Positions 17,977-26,003 of a stretch of 54,153 nt of DNA are shown here, piece by piece (position 1 is the first letter of the stretch; each line of letters begins with the position of its first letter). The stretch spans positions 1 to 54,153 of the forward strand of contig JAKLEZ010000033.1 in the NCBI GenBank assembly GCA_022711465.1. Direction: 5' to 3'. This DNA comes from Planctomycetota bacterium. GTDB taxonomy: Bacteria > Planctomycetota > Phycisphaerae > UBA1845 > PWPN01. The notes beneath the pieces were generated by a model. That model saw only the letters and a program-made list of their open reading frames with translations. It did not search any database and was not told the DNA's origin. The position numbers were made by a program, and so were the translations under genes.

Positions 17977-18163
17977 CCCGACACCGTCATCGACGACTTC
18001 AGCCGGTCGGTGACGCGCCCGGTGCTGAATCCGACCGTCCTCGCGCACTCATCGTTATCGCCTGAAGCCGGCCACTCGCCGCCAGATCCGGGCGATTGAA
18101 AACCAGGAACAGGACCGGAGTCCGAGTAGTCACTGCACACCTCATCCACGACCCACACTCCCA

Positions 18164-19468
18164 TTACCCGGATGTGGCCCTGCTCGGGCGCTGCGACCGG
18201 GACAAGACGTCCTCATACCAACCCAGGTAGTCGCCCACCTGCCTGTCCAGCGAAAACCGTCGCCGGGCATCGGCCGCAGCCTCAGACCCCATCCGAAGAC
18301 GCAGGCTCTCATCGTCAAGCAAGCGGCGCGCCGCCGCCGCCATCGCCTCGGCATCGCCCGGGGGTGTGAGGAAACCCGTGCGGTTCTCGATAATCTGCTC
18401 CGGAATCCCGCCGACGGCCGTTGCGGCGACCGACGTTCCACAGGCCAAGGCCTCCAGGACGACATTCGGAAAGGTATCGACCTTGGCCGCGTGAAGATAC
18501 ACATCGGCCGCCTGATAATAGCAGGCCACTCGGGCGGGATCCGACTCGAAAGGCACGAAACGGATCTCCGCCTGCCCGACCTGCTCGCCGGGTGCCGTCT
18601 CCCCCAGGGCAACGAACAGCAGGTCCTCGCCCCGATGCCGTTCGGCAAGGGCGGCGACCGCGGCTCGCATCGTCCGGTAGTCCTTCCACGGGTTGGCCCG
18701 GATGCCATTGGCCGCGAACAGCAGCATCTTGGCGTCCCGTGGCAGACCGACAGCCGCCCGAGCGGCGGCCCGGTCCGCGGGATGGAAGTGGCGAAGATCC
18801 ACGCCGTTGGGAACGACCCGGGCCTCCACAACAGCCGGAGCCAGCATCGAAACCAATACCCTGTCCATCAGCCAGCGGCTCGGCGTCGCCAGGTACACCC
18901 GGCTGCGCCGGTAAATCTCGCGTTTGACAGCCCAGTTATGCGCCGTGGCGTCGCGCCGGACCGTCGGGTAGATGCTGAGGTCAGGACACCGCCCGCACCC
19001 CGCCCTCCACCGATCACAGGCAAAGGAATGGGCACAGTGTCCGGCCAGCAGCCAGGAATCGTGCAGCGTCAGAAACGTCGGAACCTGACAACTCAGCCAG
19101 GACAGCGCCCGCAGGTCGAAGTAATACCCGTGAAGGTTGTGCAGGTGGAGAATGTCCGGGCGACCGGGCGGGAGATCGAGCAGCCGCCACGTGGCCGGAT
19201 GCTCGAAGCTCTCATACCCCCGAGCATCGTCCCGGATCGTCCTCGCCCAGCGAATTAGCCGCCGGGCGACCGGCCAGCGTTCCCGGCCGGCACCCGGCCC
19301 TCCTGACATGGCCAGTACCGAAGCGTCGCCGGTCAACTTGCGGCCGACGGCCAGCCAGGCCTCCAGCCCCCGCTGGAGGTAGGCCTGGTGCAAATCGAAG
19401 CCCACCTTCTCGGCACCCCCGACGGAGTCCGCACTATTGACCTGCAGTACCCGAAGCGCCATGCCCAT
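18164..19468 (-). CDS. Glycosyltransferase family 4 (GT-B fold)
   Basis: This 434-residue cytosolic or peripheral-membrane transferase should add a sugar from a nucleotide donor to a lipid or glycan acceptor. The N-terminal acceptor lobe begins VLQVNSADSVGGAEKV, and LHLHNLHG lies near residue 115. The donor lobe has VPNGVDLRHFHP and the conserved C-terminal motif LEALACGTSVAATAVGGIPE plus EQIIENRTGFL, matching the E-x7-E region. The acceptor lobe has a Cys cluster (CAHSFACDRWRAGCGRCPD), seen in a subgroup of these enzymes that may bind metal. The start was placed at MGMALRVLQ; upstream Met at 19537 would add an unlike basic tail. A broken gene ends 25 nt upstream. Confidence 0.82.
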   Translation of the reverse strand: MGMALRVLQVNSADSVGGAEKVGFDLHQAYLQRGLEAWLAVGRKLTGDASVLAMSGGPGAGRERWPVARRLIRWARTIRDDARGYESFEHPATWRLLDLPPGRPDILHLHNLHGYYFDLRALSWLSCQVPTFLTLHDSWLLAGHCAHSFACDRWRAGCGRCPDLSIYPTVRRDATAHNWAVKREIYRRSRVYLATPSRWLMDRVLVSMLAPAVVEARVVPNGVDLRHFHPADRAAARAAVGLPRDAKMLLFAANGIRANPWKDYRTMRAAVAALAERHRGEDLLFVALGETAPGEQVGQAEIRFVPFESDPARVACYYQAADVYLHAAKVDTFPNVVLEALACGTSVAATAVGGIPEQIIENRTGFLTPPGDAEAMAAAARRLLDDESLRLRMGSEAAADARRRFSLDRQVGDYLGWYEDVLSRSQRPSRATSG

Positions 19469-19493
19469 GCCGTCCGGTCTCGTTTCATCAGCC

Positions 19494-19726
19494 TCAGGAG
19501 TACGGGTGCGTCGACCGCCGGACCCGATCGAAGCCATACAGCGGCCCCAGATCGACCAGCAGGATCGTGCGCATCATGTCGGTGCACGGCAGGAAGAACC
19601 GGCCCGGCCCGCGCCGCCGCCCGCGCTTGAGCGACCACATGACCCGGTAGGGATTTCACCCAGCAATCGCCAATCGCCGGTGTTGCGGCTCGGCGTCACC
19701 AGGTATACTCGCGGTTCGTCCATCAT
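19494..19726 (-). pseudogene. Small gene broken by one frameshift (unknown function)
   Basis: A reading frame starts at ATG 19726 (MMDEPRVYLVTPSRNTGDW) exactly 6 nt after a TATGAT box. It reads sensibly for about 24 codons and then becomes low-complexity Gly/Ser/Arg. Near 19650 the next frame opens as NPYRVMWSLKRGRR and continues with FFLPCTDMMRTILLVDLGP to a stop at 19494. Joining the two needs one extra base around CTGGGTGAAATCC and gives a 77-residue protein that ends 25 nt before the glycosyltransferase. I do not recognise the product. The break may be real decay or a sequencing error. If the frames are unrelated, only the 50-residue ORF 19574-19726 remains. Confidence 0.4.
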
Positions 19727-19743
19727 CCCTCTATCATATCGGC
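19727..19743. promoter_or_regulatory. Bidirectional -10 box with two leaderless starts
   Basis: CTATCATAT is nearly self-complementary. On the plus strand it gives TATCAT (19732-19737) and on the minus strand TATGAT (19738-19733). Each is followed by exactly 6 nt and then an ATG: 19744 on plus (glycosyltransferase) and 19726 on minus (broken small gene). The start codons are only 17 nt apart. No good -35 is visible on the plus side; the minus side has a weak one (GCTGGC). Confidence 0.45.
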
Positions 19744-20520
19744 ATGAGTGCCGACGCCAGCCCGCCACCGACGGTCAGCATCGTCATTGCCACCTACGCC
19801 CGCCTCGACCAGCTCAAACAGTGCCTCGACACGGTGCGCACCAACGTGACCACTCCCCACGAGACCATCGTGGTCGGCGGGGCCGCCAACGACGGCACCA
19901 CCGAGTGGCTCCGTGAGCAGAGCGACGTCCGCTTCGTCCCTGAAACAACCCGCGAGGGAGCCACGAAAGCCTACAACAAGGGGTTCAGGGCCGCCAGGGG
20001 CACCTACGTCATGTGGCTCAACGACGATTCGTACCCCCTTCCCGGCTCGGTCGAGGCCGCGGTGCAAACCATCGAGCGCCCCGACCTGACCGATGTGGGC
20101 ATGATCGCCTTCTATCACATCATGAACCAGCCACCCAACCAGCTGGATGAGGTCCGCCGAGAGGGTGTCGCCTACCGCATCTTCCACAGCCGCCTCCTGC
20201 CGTATGCCAACTTCGGCCTCCTTCGCCGGTCACTGCTTGAGAAAATCGGATTCCTCGATGAGCGATTCTACTTCTGCGGATGGGATCCCGACCTTTCGCT
20301 GACCATCCAACTCCGCGAGGGGCTCCGGGTCGTGGGCTGCCCGGACGCGCTCATCCACCATGAGGAACTCATGGACGATCGCAAGAAGGAGGATCTGGCC
20401 GTCTTCAAGGAAGACAACAAACGGCTGCACGCCAAGTGGCCGCTATGGTGCTGCCGAATTCGTCGGCGGCGCTGGCAGTGGAAACACCGCGGCGGACCGC
20501 CGTATTGGAGAGCCTCATAA
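19744..20520 (+). CDS. Glycosyltransferase family 2 (GT-A fold)
   Basis: This 258-residue inverting transferase is expected at the cytosolic membrane face. It starts PTVSIVIATYARLDQLKQCL, carries the metal-binding Asp run MWLNDDSYP near residue 90 and an acceptor-side FCGWDPDLSL at about 178. The last 25 or so residues (CCRIRRRRWQWKHRGG...) do not look like family sequence and overlap the next gene's N-terminus in another frame, so the natural end may have been changed when the downstream copy was rearranged. It lies next to a GT4 gene in the opposite direction and directly before a partial second copy. Donor and acceptor are unknown. Confidence 0.8.
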   Translation: MSADASPPPTVSIVIATYARLDQLKQCLDTVRTNVTTPHETIVVGGAANDGTTEWLREQSDVRFVPETTREGATKAYNKGFRAARGTYVMWLNDDSYPLPGSVEAAVQTIERPDLTDVGMIAFYHIMNQPPNQLDEVRREGVAYRIFHSRLLPYANFGLLRRSLLEKIGFLDERFYFCGWDPDLSLTIQLREGLRVVGCPDALIHHEELMDDRKKEDLAVFKEDNKRLHAKWPLWCCRIRRRRWQWKHRGGPPYWRAS

Positions 20521-20855
20521 GCCCGCCACCCGCACCCGGCCCCACGGTCAGCATCGTCATCGCGACCTACAATCGGCTCGATCGGCTCCGCCGCACGCTC
20601 CTCAAGCAGGTCGGAGACCTCGACGAACGCTACTCCTTCTGCACCTGGGATCCGGACTTGTCACTCAAGATCCAGCGCCAGGCGGGATTGAAGGTCATCG
20701 GCTGCCGAAAGGCCCTGATCGATCACCAGGAACTGATCGACGATCGCAAGAGCGCGGACCTGGCCCGATGGCAAGCCGATAACGCCACCCTGTTCGACAA
20801 ATGGGTGCCACCCGCGAAGAACGGTTACCCCGACCCGGCCCCCGCCTACCAGTAG
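20436..20855 (+). pseudogene. Second GT2 copy with an internal deletion of about 135 residues
   Basis: This open frame (139 residues) joins the first strand of a GT2 domain (PTVSIVIATYNRLDRLRR) directly to its C-terminal part (GDLDERYSFCTWDPDLSL... to DNATLFDKW). By eye the C-terminal 69 residues are about 60% identical to the full gene just upstream, and the join corresponds to residues of about 25 and 162 there. The missing piece includes the metal-binding Asp motif, so the product should be inactive as a transferase. Both sides of the join in the intact copy read L-x-R-R/L-L, so deletion between short similar segments is plausible. The start (20436 or 20445) overlaps the first copy by up to 85 nt. 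Confidence 0.7.
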
Positions 20856-20895
20856 ATCCTGGCTAGCCGGGGGCTGCTGTGAACCAGGACACGAC

Positions 20896-22491
20896 TCAGT
20901 TGGCGCAGCTTCCCCCGTGGCAGCTTTCACCGGCCACCCAGCCTCCTCGATAAACGCACTCCGCCGCGGAGATCTCCTCGCACACTTCGTCCCACAGACA
21001 GCAGGCCACGAGCTGCTCGAAGCCGCAATGGGCTTCGGCGCAGGTCGAGCCGGCACCTTGAGGAACGCCCTCCAGCGAAATGCACACCGAAAGCGGCAGC
21101 TCAGCGCACTCCCCGGATGAGCTGCAGCAGGCCTGGACGTCGCACTCGTCGGGCCGGCCGTTGCCGTCCAGATCCGAACTCGTCCCGCCCTGAAGATCCT
21201 CGCAATCGTGGACACCGTTGCCGTTGCAGTCCCGGAACGCGGGGATGGCCTCGCCGCTGATGTAGCACCAGAACAGGGAGAGGTCCGCACCGTCGGTGAA
21301 GCCGTTCTGATCGAGGTCGGTCAACAGACAGCTGGGGTACTGCTGGGGCACGCTTTCCTGCCCCAGGCAGCTCTGCAGCTTGGCAAAGTCGCTCTGGTCC
21401 ACGTCCCCGTCGCCGTCGAAGTCAGCCTTCACCCGCGGCGTGGAGCATCCGTACTCGTCCACCTGCACGCCGGGGATGGTACCCGGACAATAGTCGACAC
21501 AGTCGAAGACGCCATCCCCGTCGCTGTCGATGGCCACATCCGGCACCCCGCAGCCGCAGATGCCCGGCTCGGTCTTGTAGGGGTCTTCGGGGCAGTAATC
21601 GAACTCATCGCAGCCCGGGGTGTCGACCTTGCCACAGCCGCATAGGCCGGGCGAAGTCTTGTTCCGATCGCTCGGGCATCCGTCATGGCAGTCGCGAACG
21701 CCGTCACCGTCCGAATCACGATCCGAGGCCCCGCAGCCGCAACTGCCAGGCTCGGTCTTCTTGGGATCATCCGGGCAGCCATCCAGGCAATCCAGGGTGC
21801 CGTCCCGGTCGCGATCGAGATCCGAGACGCCGCAGCCGCACGTACCAGGCGCCGTCTTGTCCTTGTCCAGCGGACAGCCGTCCAGGCAGTCGAGAACGCC
21901 GTCCCCGTCCGTGTCGACGTCAGCAACGTCGCAGCCGCAGACGCCAGGCGCCGTCTTGCCTGAATCCTGCAGACATGCGTCGATGCAGTCCGGGGCCCCG
22001 TCGGCATCGGTGTCGGTGTCGGCCACACCACAGCCGCAGATCCCCGCCTCGCGCTTGTCGGGGTCGTCCGGGCAGGCATCGAGGGCATCCGGAATGATGT
22101 ACTCCTTGACCTGGCCGGACTCGAAATCCCGGCCGGCAAGAAAATCCGCGCTCGGCGTCGGACCGCCCTCGACGTACGATCCTTCGACGGTGATCCGGGT
22201 CGCCAGGTCCGGCCCGATGGCCCGCATCGTGGACCGAGCCGGCACACGCAGATCCGTGCGGTGGACCTCGACCGGACCGACGAAGAAGAGCACGTGCACG
22301 TCCGCGTCCACGTAGCTCTCGCTGATGATCGACACGCTGACCGGCGTACCGAGCTCGGGCACGGGCGAGCCTGTGCTCCAATCCCCGACCGGGTTGGTCG
22401 TCGAGCCGGAATCGCCGGGTGGGCTGCCGACACAGCCTGCCCAAGCCGCAGCCACCACAACCATTACGCCGACTGTCAAAGCACGCTTCAT
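20896..22491 (-). CDS. Secreted lipoprotein with thrombospondin-type-3 repeats and dockerin-like domain
   Basis: This 531-residue surface protein begins MKRALTVGVMVVVAAAWAGC, with Cys20 as a probable lipidation site although Trp at -3 is unusual. After an immunoglobulin-like N-terminal part come about six cysteine-bearing calcium-binding repeats of 38 residues (DGCPxDxxKTxPGxCGCGVxDxDxDxDG). Next are a dockerin-like pair of EF-type loops (DFDGDGDVDQSD; DLDQNGFTDGAD) and a Cys-rich tail. Such proteins are rigid Ca2+-stabilised stalks. A TATAAT box lies at 22573-22568, leaving a leader of about 75 nt. No cohesin partner is visible, and the role is probably adhesive or structural. Confidence 0.75.
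   Translation of the reverse strand: MKRALTVGVMVVVAAAWAGCVGSPPGDSGSTTNPVGDWSTGSPVPELGTPVSVSIISESYVDADVHVLFFVGPVEVHRTDLRVPARSTMRAIGPDLATRITVEGSYVEGGPTPSADFLAGRDFESGQVKEYIIPDALDACPDDPDKREAGICGCGVADTDTDADGAPDCIDACLQDSGKTAPGVCGCDVADVDTDGDGVLDCLDGCPLDKDKTAPGTCGCGVSDLDRDRDGTLDCLDGCPDDPKKTEPGSCGCGASDRDSDGDGVRDCHDGCPSDRNKTSPGLCGCGKVDTPGCDEFDYCPEDPYKTEPGICGCGVPDVAIDSDGDGVFDCVDYCPGTIPGVQVDEYGCSTPRVKADFDGDGDVDQSDFAKLQSCLGQESVPQQYPSCLLTDLDQNGFTDGADLSLFWCYISGEAIPAFRDCNGNGVHDCEDLQGGTSSDLDGNGRPDECDVQACCSSSGECAELPLSVCISLEGVPQGAGSTCAEAHCGFEQLVACCLWDEVCEEISAAECVYRGGWVAGESCHGGSCAN
21490..22090 (-). repeat. Tandem 114-bp coding repeats (TSP3-type)
   Basis: About five to six copies of a 38-codon unit with conserved CGCG and DxDxDG positions lie head to tail within the lipoprotein gene. 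Boundaries are approximate, and one unit is degenerate (KVDTPGCDEFDYC). Arrays like this can change copy number by slippage. Confidence 0.7.
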
Positions 22492-22704
22492 GTGACTTCA
22501 GTCCCCGCTGCTCCCGCCGGGAGCCGATACGCAATCCTCAGACCGTGAAGTCCACCTTGAACATTCCATTATATCGCCAGATCGCCCGGATTGCGCGTCC
22601 ATCGTCCCACCAGCCAAGACCACGCATCCCCGCTGCGATCGCCCGGGCCGCAAGCCGCCCCCCGCCGCTTGCCCGTCCCGGGCCACCCGGCCCCCGCCGG
22701 AACT

Positions 22705-24399
22705 TCAGAAAAGCCCCATAATCTTGCCGTCCGGATCAACATCCATGTCCAGGGCGGCCGGATGGCGCCCGAAGGCCGGCATGGTCTGGATCGTCCCGAC
22801 CAGGGGAGTGAGAAAACCCGCGCCGCCGGCCAGACGGATGTCGCGAACCGGCAGGGTGAAGCCGGTCGGCCGCCCGTGCAGCGACGGGTCGTGGGAAAAG
22901 GAGTACTGCGTCTTGGCCATGCAGATCGGCAGCTTGGCGAAACCGAGGCGGGTCAGAGACTCGGCGGCCGCATTCGCCGCCGCTTCATAGGATACGCCGG
23001 CCGCTCCATACACCTCGGTGGCAATGGTCTCGATCTTCTTCTTGATCGGCCACTCCAGGTCGTAGAGGAACCGGAAGCCCTCGGCCCGCCCGGACTCGGC
23101 CGCACGAACCACTCCGTCGGCCAGGGCCTCACCGCCTGCGCCGCCCCGAGTGTGAACCTCGCTGATCGCGACATCGAAAGCCCCCCCGGCCCGGGCGGCC
23201 TCGGCCACAGCGATCAGTTCATCCTCCGTGTCGGTCGGAAACCGGTTGACCGCCACCACGCAGGGCAGACCGAACTTGGACACATTCTCCAGGTGCTTGA
23301 GCAGGTTGGGCAGACCCGCCCGGATCGCACCGAGGTCCGGTTGGTGGATCCGTGAGTCGATCGGCCGGCCGGGCACCACCCTGAATTGCCCGCTGTGGGC
23401 CTTGAGCGCCCGCACCGTGACTACCAGCACGGCCGCGTCCGGGCGTCGACCGGAGGTACGACACTTGATGTGGCAGAACTTCTCGAAGCCCATGTCCGCC
23501 CCGAAACCGGCTTCGGTCACCACGTAATCGCAGCAGCGCAGGGCAATCTCGTCCGCCAGAACAGAGCTGTTGCCGTGGGCAATGTTGGCGAACGGACCAG
23601 CGTGCACGAATGCTGGCACACCCTCCAACGTCTGCAGCAGGTTGGGCATCAGCGCTTCCTTGAGCAGGACGGTCATGGCCCCGGCTCCGCGAATCGCCTC
23701 GGCGAAAACCGGCATCTCCTGGTGGGTGTAGCCGATGACGATCCTGCCCAGCCGCTGGCGAAGATCCTTGAGCGAGATGGCCAGGGCAAGAACGGCCATG
23801 ACCTCGCTGGCGGAGGTCAGATCAAAGCCGGTCTCCCGCGGGAAGCCGTGCCCCCCCAGGCCGATCACGATGTCACGCAGGGCGGCGTCGTTCATGTCCA
23901 CGCACCGCCGCCAGACGACTTTCATCGGATCAAGCCGGCCGGGGTTGCCCTTGACCATCAGCGTGTCGATCAGGGCGCTGAGCAAGGCGTGAGCGCTGGA
24001 CACCGCGTGCATGTCGCCGGTCAGGTGGAGGTTGAGATCCTCCATCGGCAGGACCTGCGAGTACCCTCCGCCGGACGCACCCCCCTTGATGCCAAAAACC
24101 GGACCCATCGACGGCTGACGAATGCAGCACGCCGCCCGCTTGCCGATCCTGGCGAGACCCTGGGACAACCCCACCGTCGTCACCGTCTTGCCTTCGCCAA
24201 GGGGAGTCGGCGTCATACCAGTCACGACGATGTACCTGCCCAAGCGGGCATCGCCGAGGCGCTCGATGGCCTCCAGACGCACCTTGGCCTTGTGCCTGCC
24301 GTGCAGTTCGATCTCGTCGGCCGCAAGCCCCAGCCGATCGGCGATCTCCTGGATGGGCCGCAAAGCCACCTGCTGGGCTATTTGAAGGTCGGAAAGCAT
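22705..24399 (-). CDS. fhs: Formate-tetrahydrofolate ligase
   Basis: This 564-residue cytosolic enzyme joins formate to THF with ATP, giving 10-formyl-THF for purines, or serving the methyl branch of acetogenic metabolism. The P-loop-like TPTPLGEGKTVTTVGL near residue 65, the segment QPSMGPVFGIKGGASGGGYSQ and DMHAVSSAHALL are family signatures, and its length matches the usual 555-560. The start was set at MLSDLQIAQQ; the longer frame to 24552 would add an unlike Arg/Gly-rich tail. An acetogenic role is not supported here because no folD/metF or CO dehydrogenase is nearby, whereas 5-formyl-THF cyclo-ligase at 45.2 kb indicates general folate one-carbon use. Confidence 0.95.
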   Translation of the reverse strand: MLSDLQIAQQVALRPIQEIADRLGLAADEIELHGRHKAKVRLEAIERLGDARLGRYIVVTGMTPTPLGEGKTVTTVGLSQGLARIGKRAACCIRQPSMGPVFGIKGGASGGGYSQVLPMEDLNLHLTGDMHAVSSAHALLSALIDTLMVKGNPGRLDPMKVVWRRCVDMNDAALRDIVIGLGGHGFPRETGFDLTSASEVMAVLALAISLKDLRQRLGRIVIGYTHQEMPVFAEAIRGAGAMTVLLKEALMPNLLQTLEGVPAFVHAGPFANIAHGNSSVLADEIALRCCDYVVTEAGFGADMGFEKFCHIKCRTSGRRPDAAVLVVTVRALKAHSGQFRVVPGRPIDSRIHQPDLGAIRAGLPNLLKHLENVSKFGLPCVVAVNRFPTDTEDELIAVAEAARAGGAFDVAISEVHTRGGAGGEALADGVVRAAESGRAEGFRFLYDLEWPIKKKIETIATEVYGAAGVSYEAAANAAAESLTRLGFAKLPICMAKTQYSFSHDPSLHGRPTGFTLPVRDIRLAGGAGFLTPLVGTIQTMPAFGRHPAALDMDVDPDGKIMGLF

Positions 24400-24548
24400 G
24401 GCGACAATCGAAACGCTAAATCGCACACCGAAAGCCGAAACACCCCTCCGCTGCCTTCGGTAATCCAGGTCGGAGCCGGCCGAAGCGAGCCCGCCGAGGT
24501 CAATCGAGCCGCCCGGGCGGCCGCGGGCCTCGGCACCCTGCTCATGAC

Positions 24549-25235
24549 TCACCCCCGGCTCGGCGCCGACACGGTGATCACCTTCGTCCGGGGCTGGTAG
24601 CCGAGCTTGAGCACACGCCAGTACTCGCCGCCATCGACACCCTTCTCCCGGGCCACCTCGACAACCAGAGTCACGCTCTGAGCCTTGGCCGGATCCTCCT
24701 GCTGCGAATCGTGAGCCGCGTCGACATAGACCCTGCCAGTTCGGCCGTCCGGAGCCAGAACCTCGGTCATCTTGGCCGTCGCCGCCTGCTCATCGGCTTC
24801 GAAGCTGCGGATGTAGTGCCCGACAATCGGCGCCCAGTGGTCCACGGCATCATAGACGTGGCGGGCCACGGCGTCGGCCTCGCCGCCCTTCCGGGCGTTC
24901 AGGATCGCCGGGGTGTCCATCAGGCGATGGCTCATGGCCTGAAACGCGGCCAGAGCAAAGCTGGTCTGAAAAGCCTGCTTCTTCTTGGCCTGGTCCCAGG
25001 CCTGGGAGGCCTCCACGTCGTCCCGCAACGATCGAAGCAGAACATACACCACCCGCTTCGGCGATGCGGCGGCGTCGAGCTTCACCCCGTACGCCTCCAC
25101 CACCTTGACTTCCATCGGCGGAATATCCAGATCGCGGCGGCAACCTCCCAGCACGACAAGGGCCATACCCACCACGCCGACCATGCAGGCTCTCCGCAAT
25201 GGTCCGGCCAGGACGATGATGCCTGCGTAGCTCAT
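24549..25235 (-). CDS. Lipoprotein of unknown function
   Basis: I do not recognise this 228-residue protein. Its leader ends ALVVLGGC, so Cys32 is a good lipobox cysteine. The mature part has a region resembling a small alpha/beta fold (KVVEAYGVKLDAAASPKRVVYVLL), then mostly helices, and a C-terminal strand-rich section (GRVYVDA; SVTLVVEVA; YWRVLKLGYQP). The start at 25235 is the first Met that gives a complete leader; TAGACT lies 11 nt before it, so any leader RNA is very short. It precedes fhs by 149 nt on the same strand and diverges from the HIT gene. Confidence 0.65.
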   Translation of the reverse strand: MSYAGIIVLAGPLRRACMVGVVGMALVVLGGCRRDLDIPPMEVKVVEAYGVKLDAAASPKRVVYVLLRSLRDDVEASQAWDQAKKKQAFQTSFALAAFQAMSHRLMDTPAILNARKGGEADAVARHVYDAVDHWAPIVGHYIRSFEADEQAATAKMTEVLAPDGRTGRVYVDAAHDSQQEDPAKAQSVTLVVEVAREKGVDGGEYWRVLKLGYQPRTKVITVSAPSRG

Positions 25236-25286
25236 ATGGGCGAAGGAGTCTAAAGTACGCGGCCGGTTCGTGCAACCGGCCCCCGC

Positions 25287-25315
25287 TTGCCGGGAAACCG
25301 ACCGGCCAGTAGACT
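25287..25315 (+). promoter_or_regulatory. Promoter of the HIT hydrolase gene
   Basis: TTGCCG, a 17-nt spacer and TAGACT. The transcript should start about 10 nt before the ATG at 25332, so the leader is too short for a normal Shine-Dalgarno sequence, and none is seen. Confidence 0.6.
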
Positions 25316-25331
25316 CCGCGATACAACACCC

Positions 25332-25859
25332 ATGGCAGAAACCAACAAGAACCTGTGGGCACCTTGGCGTATGGTCTACATCCGCAGCCTGTCCGACCAG
25401 GACCAGGGCGGCTGCTTCCTGTGCCGCTACGCCGCCTGCCCCGAGCAGGACGCGACCAACCACGTCATCTGGCGCGGCCCGTCCTGCCTGACCACGTTCA
25501 ACACCTTCCCGTACAGCAGCGGCCATCTCCTGGTCACCCCCCAGGCCCATCTGGCCGATATCGATGACCTCGACGAGAGAACCCTCCACGAACTGATGGG
25601 CCAGGTGAAAGACGCCAAGCGACTGCTCAAGGAAGTCGTCAAGGCCCAGGGCTTCAACATCGGCATGAACTTCGGCCGCTGCGCCGGTGCCGGCCTGCCC
25701 GGCCACCTCCACGTCCACGTCGTGCCCCGATGGGAGGGGGATAGTAATTTCATGGCCGTGGTCGGCGACGTCCGGATCGTCTCCCAGAGCATCGACGACC
25801 TGCACGCAGAGATGAAGCGAACCGCCGCAGAGATGGGTTTACCTGGAATAAGAGTATAA
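25332..25859 (+). CDS. HIT-family nucleotide hydrolase/transferase (Ap4A phosphorylase-like)
   Basis: This is a 175-residue cytosolic enzyme acting on nucleoside polyphosphates or adenylated nucleotides. NLWAPWRMVYI at the start and two cysteines of a CLC motif (CFLCRYAAC) are typical of the Ap4A-phosphorylase-like branch, which may bind zinc. The catalytic histidine triad is GHLHVHVVP (H125, H127, H129). The closest family members split diadenosine tetraphosphate, but the exact substrate cannot be told from sequence alone. The dGTPase gene follows 144 nt downstream, and co-transcription of these nucleotide-cleaning genes is possible. Confidence 0.85.
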   Translation: MAETNKNLWAPWRMVYIRSLSDQDQGGCFLCRYAACPEQDATNHVIWRGPSCLTTFNTFPYSSGHLLVTPQAHLADIDDLDERTLHELMGQVKDAKRLLKEVVKAQGFNIGMNFGRCAGAGLPGHLHVHVVPRWEGDSNFMAVVGDVRIVSQSIDDLHAEMKRTAAEMGLPGIRV

Positions 25860-26003
25860 AAGTGGTATATGGGCGGCGAGCCACGAGTGAGGAAGGACGG
25901 GTGGAGGTGCTGAATTGACCGTGCCGGGTGCTCCGTGCACAACATCCGCGGCCTGCCTCCATGTTCCGGTTTTCCGCGTTTCGGCTTTCGGCGGGTGCTC
26001 CCC

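Noticed and set aside
21490..22090. CRISPR-like array, because of regular spaced repeats
   Set aside because: The period is 114 bp, in frame within a gene, and encodes calcium-binding TSP3-type units; no cas genes occur.
22705..24399. Acetogenic (Wood-Ljungdahl) locus based on formate-THF ligase
   Set aside because: No folD, metF, acsE or CO dehydrogenase is nearby; Fhs is common in non-acetogens.
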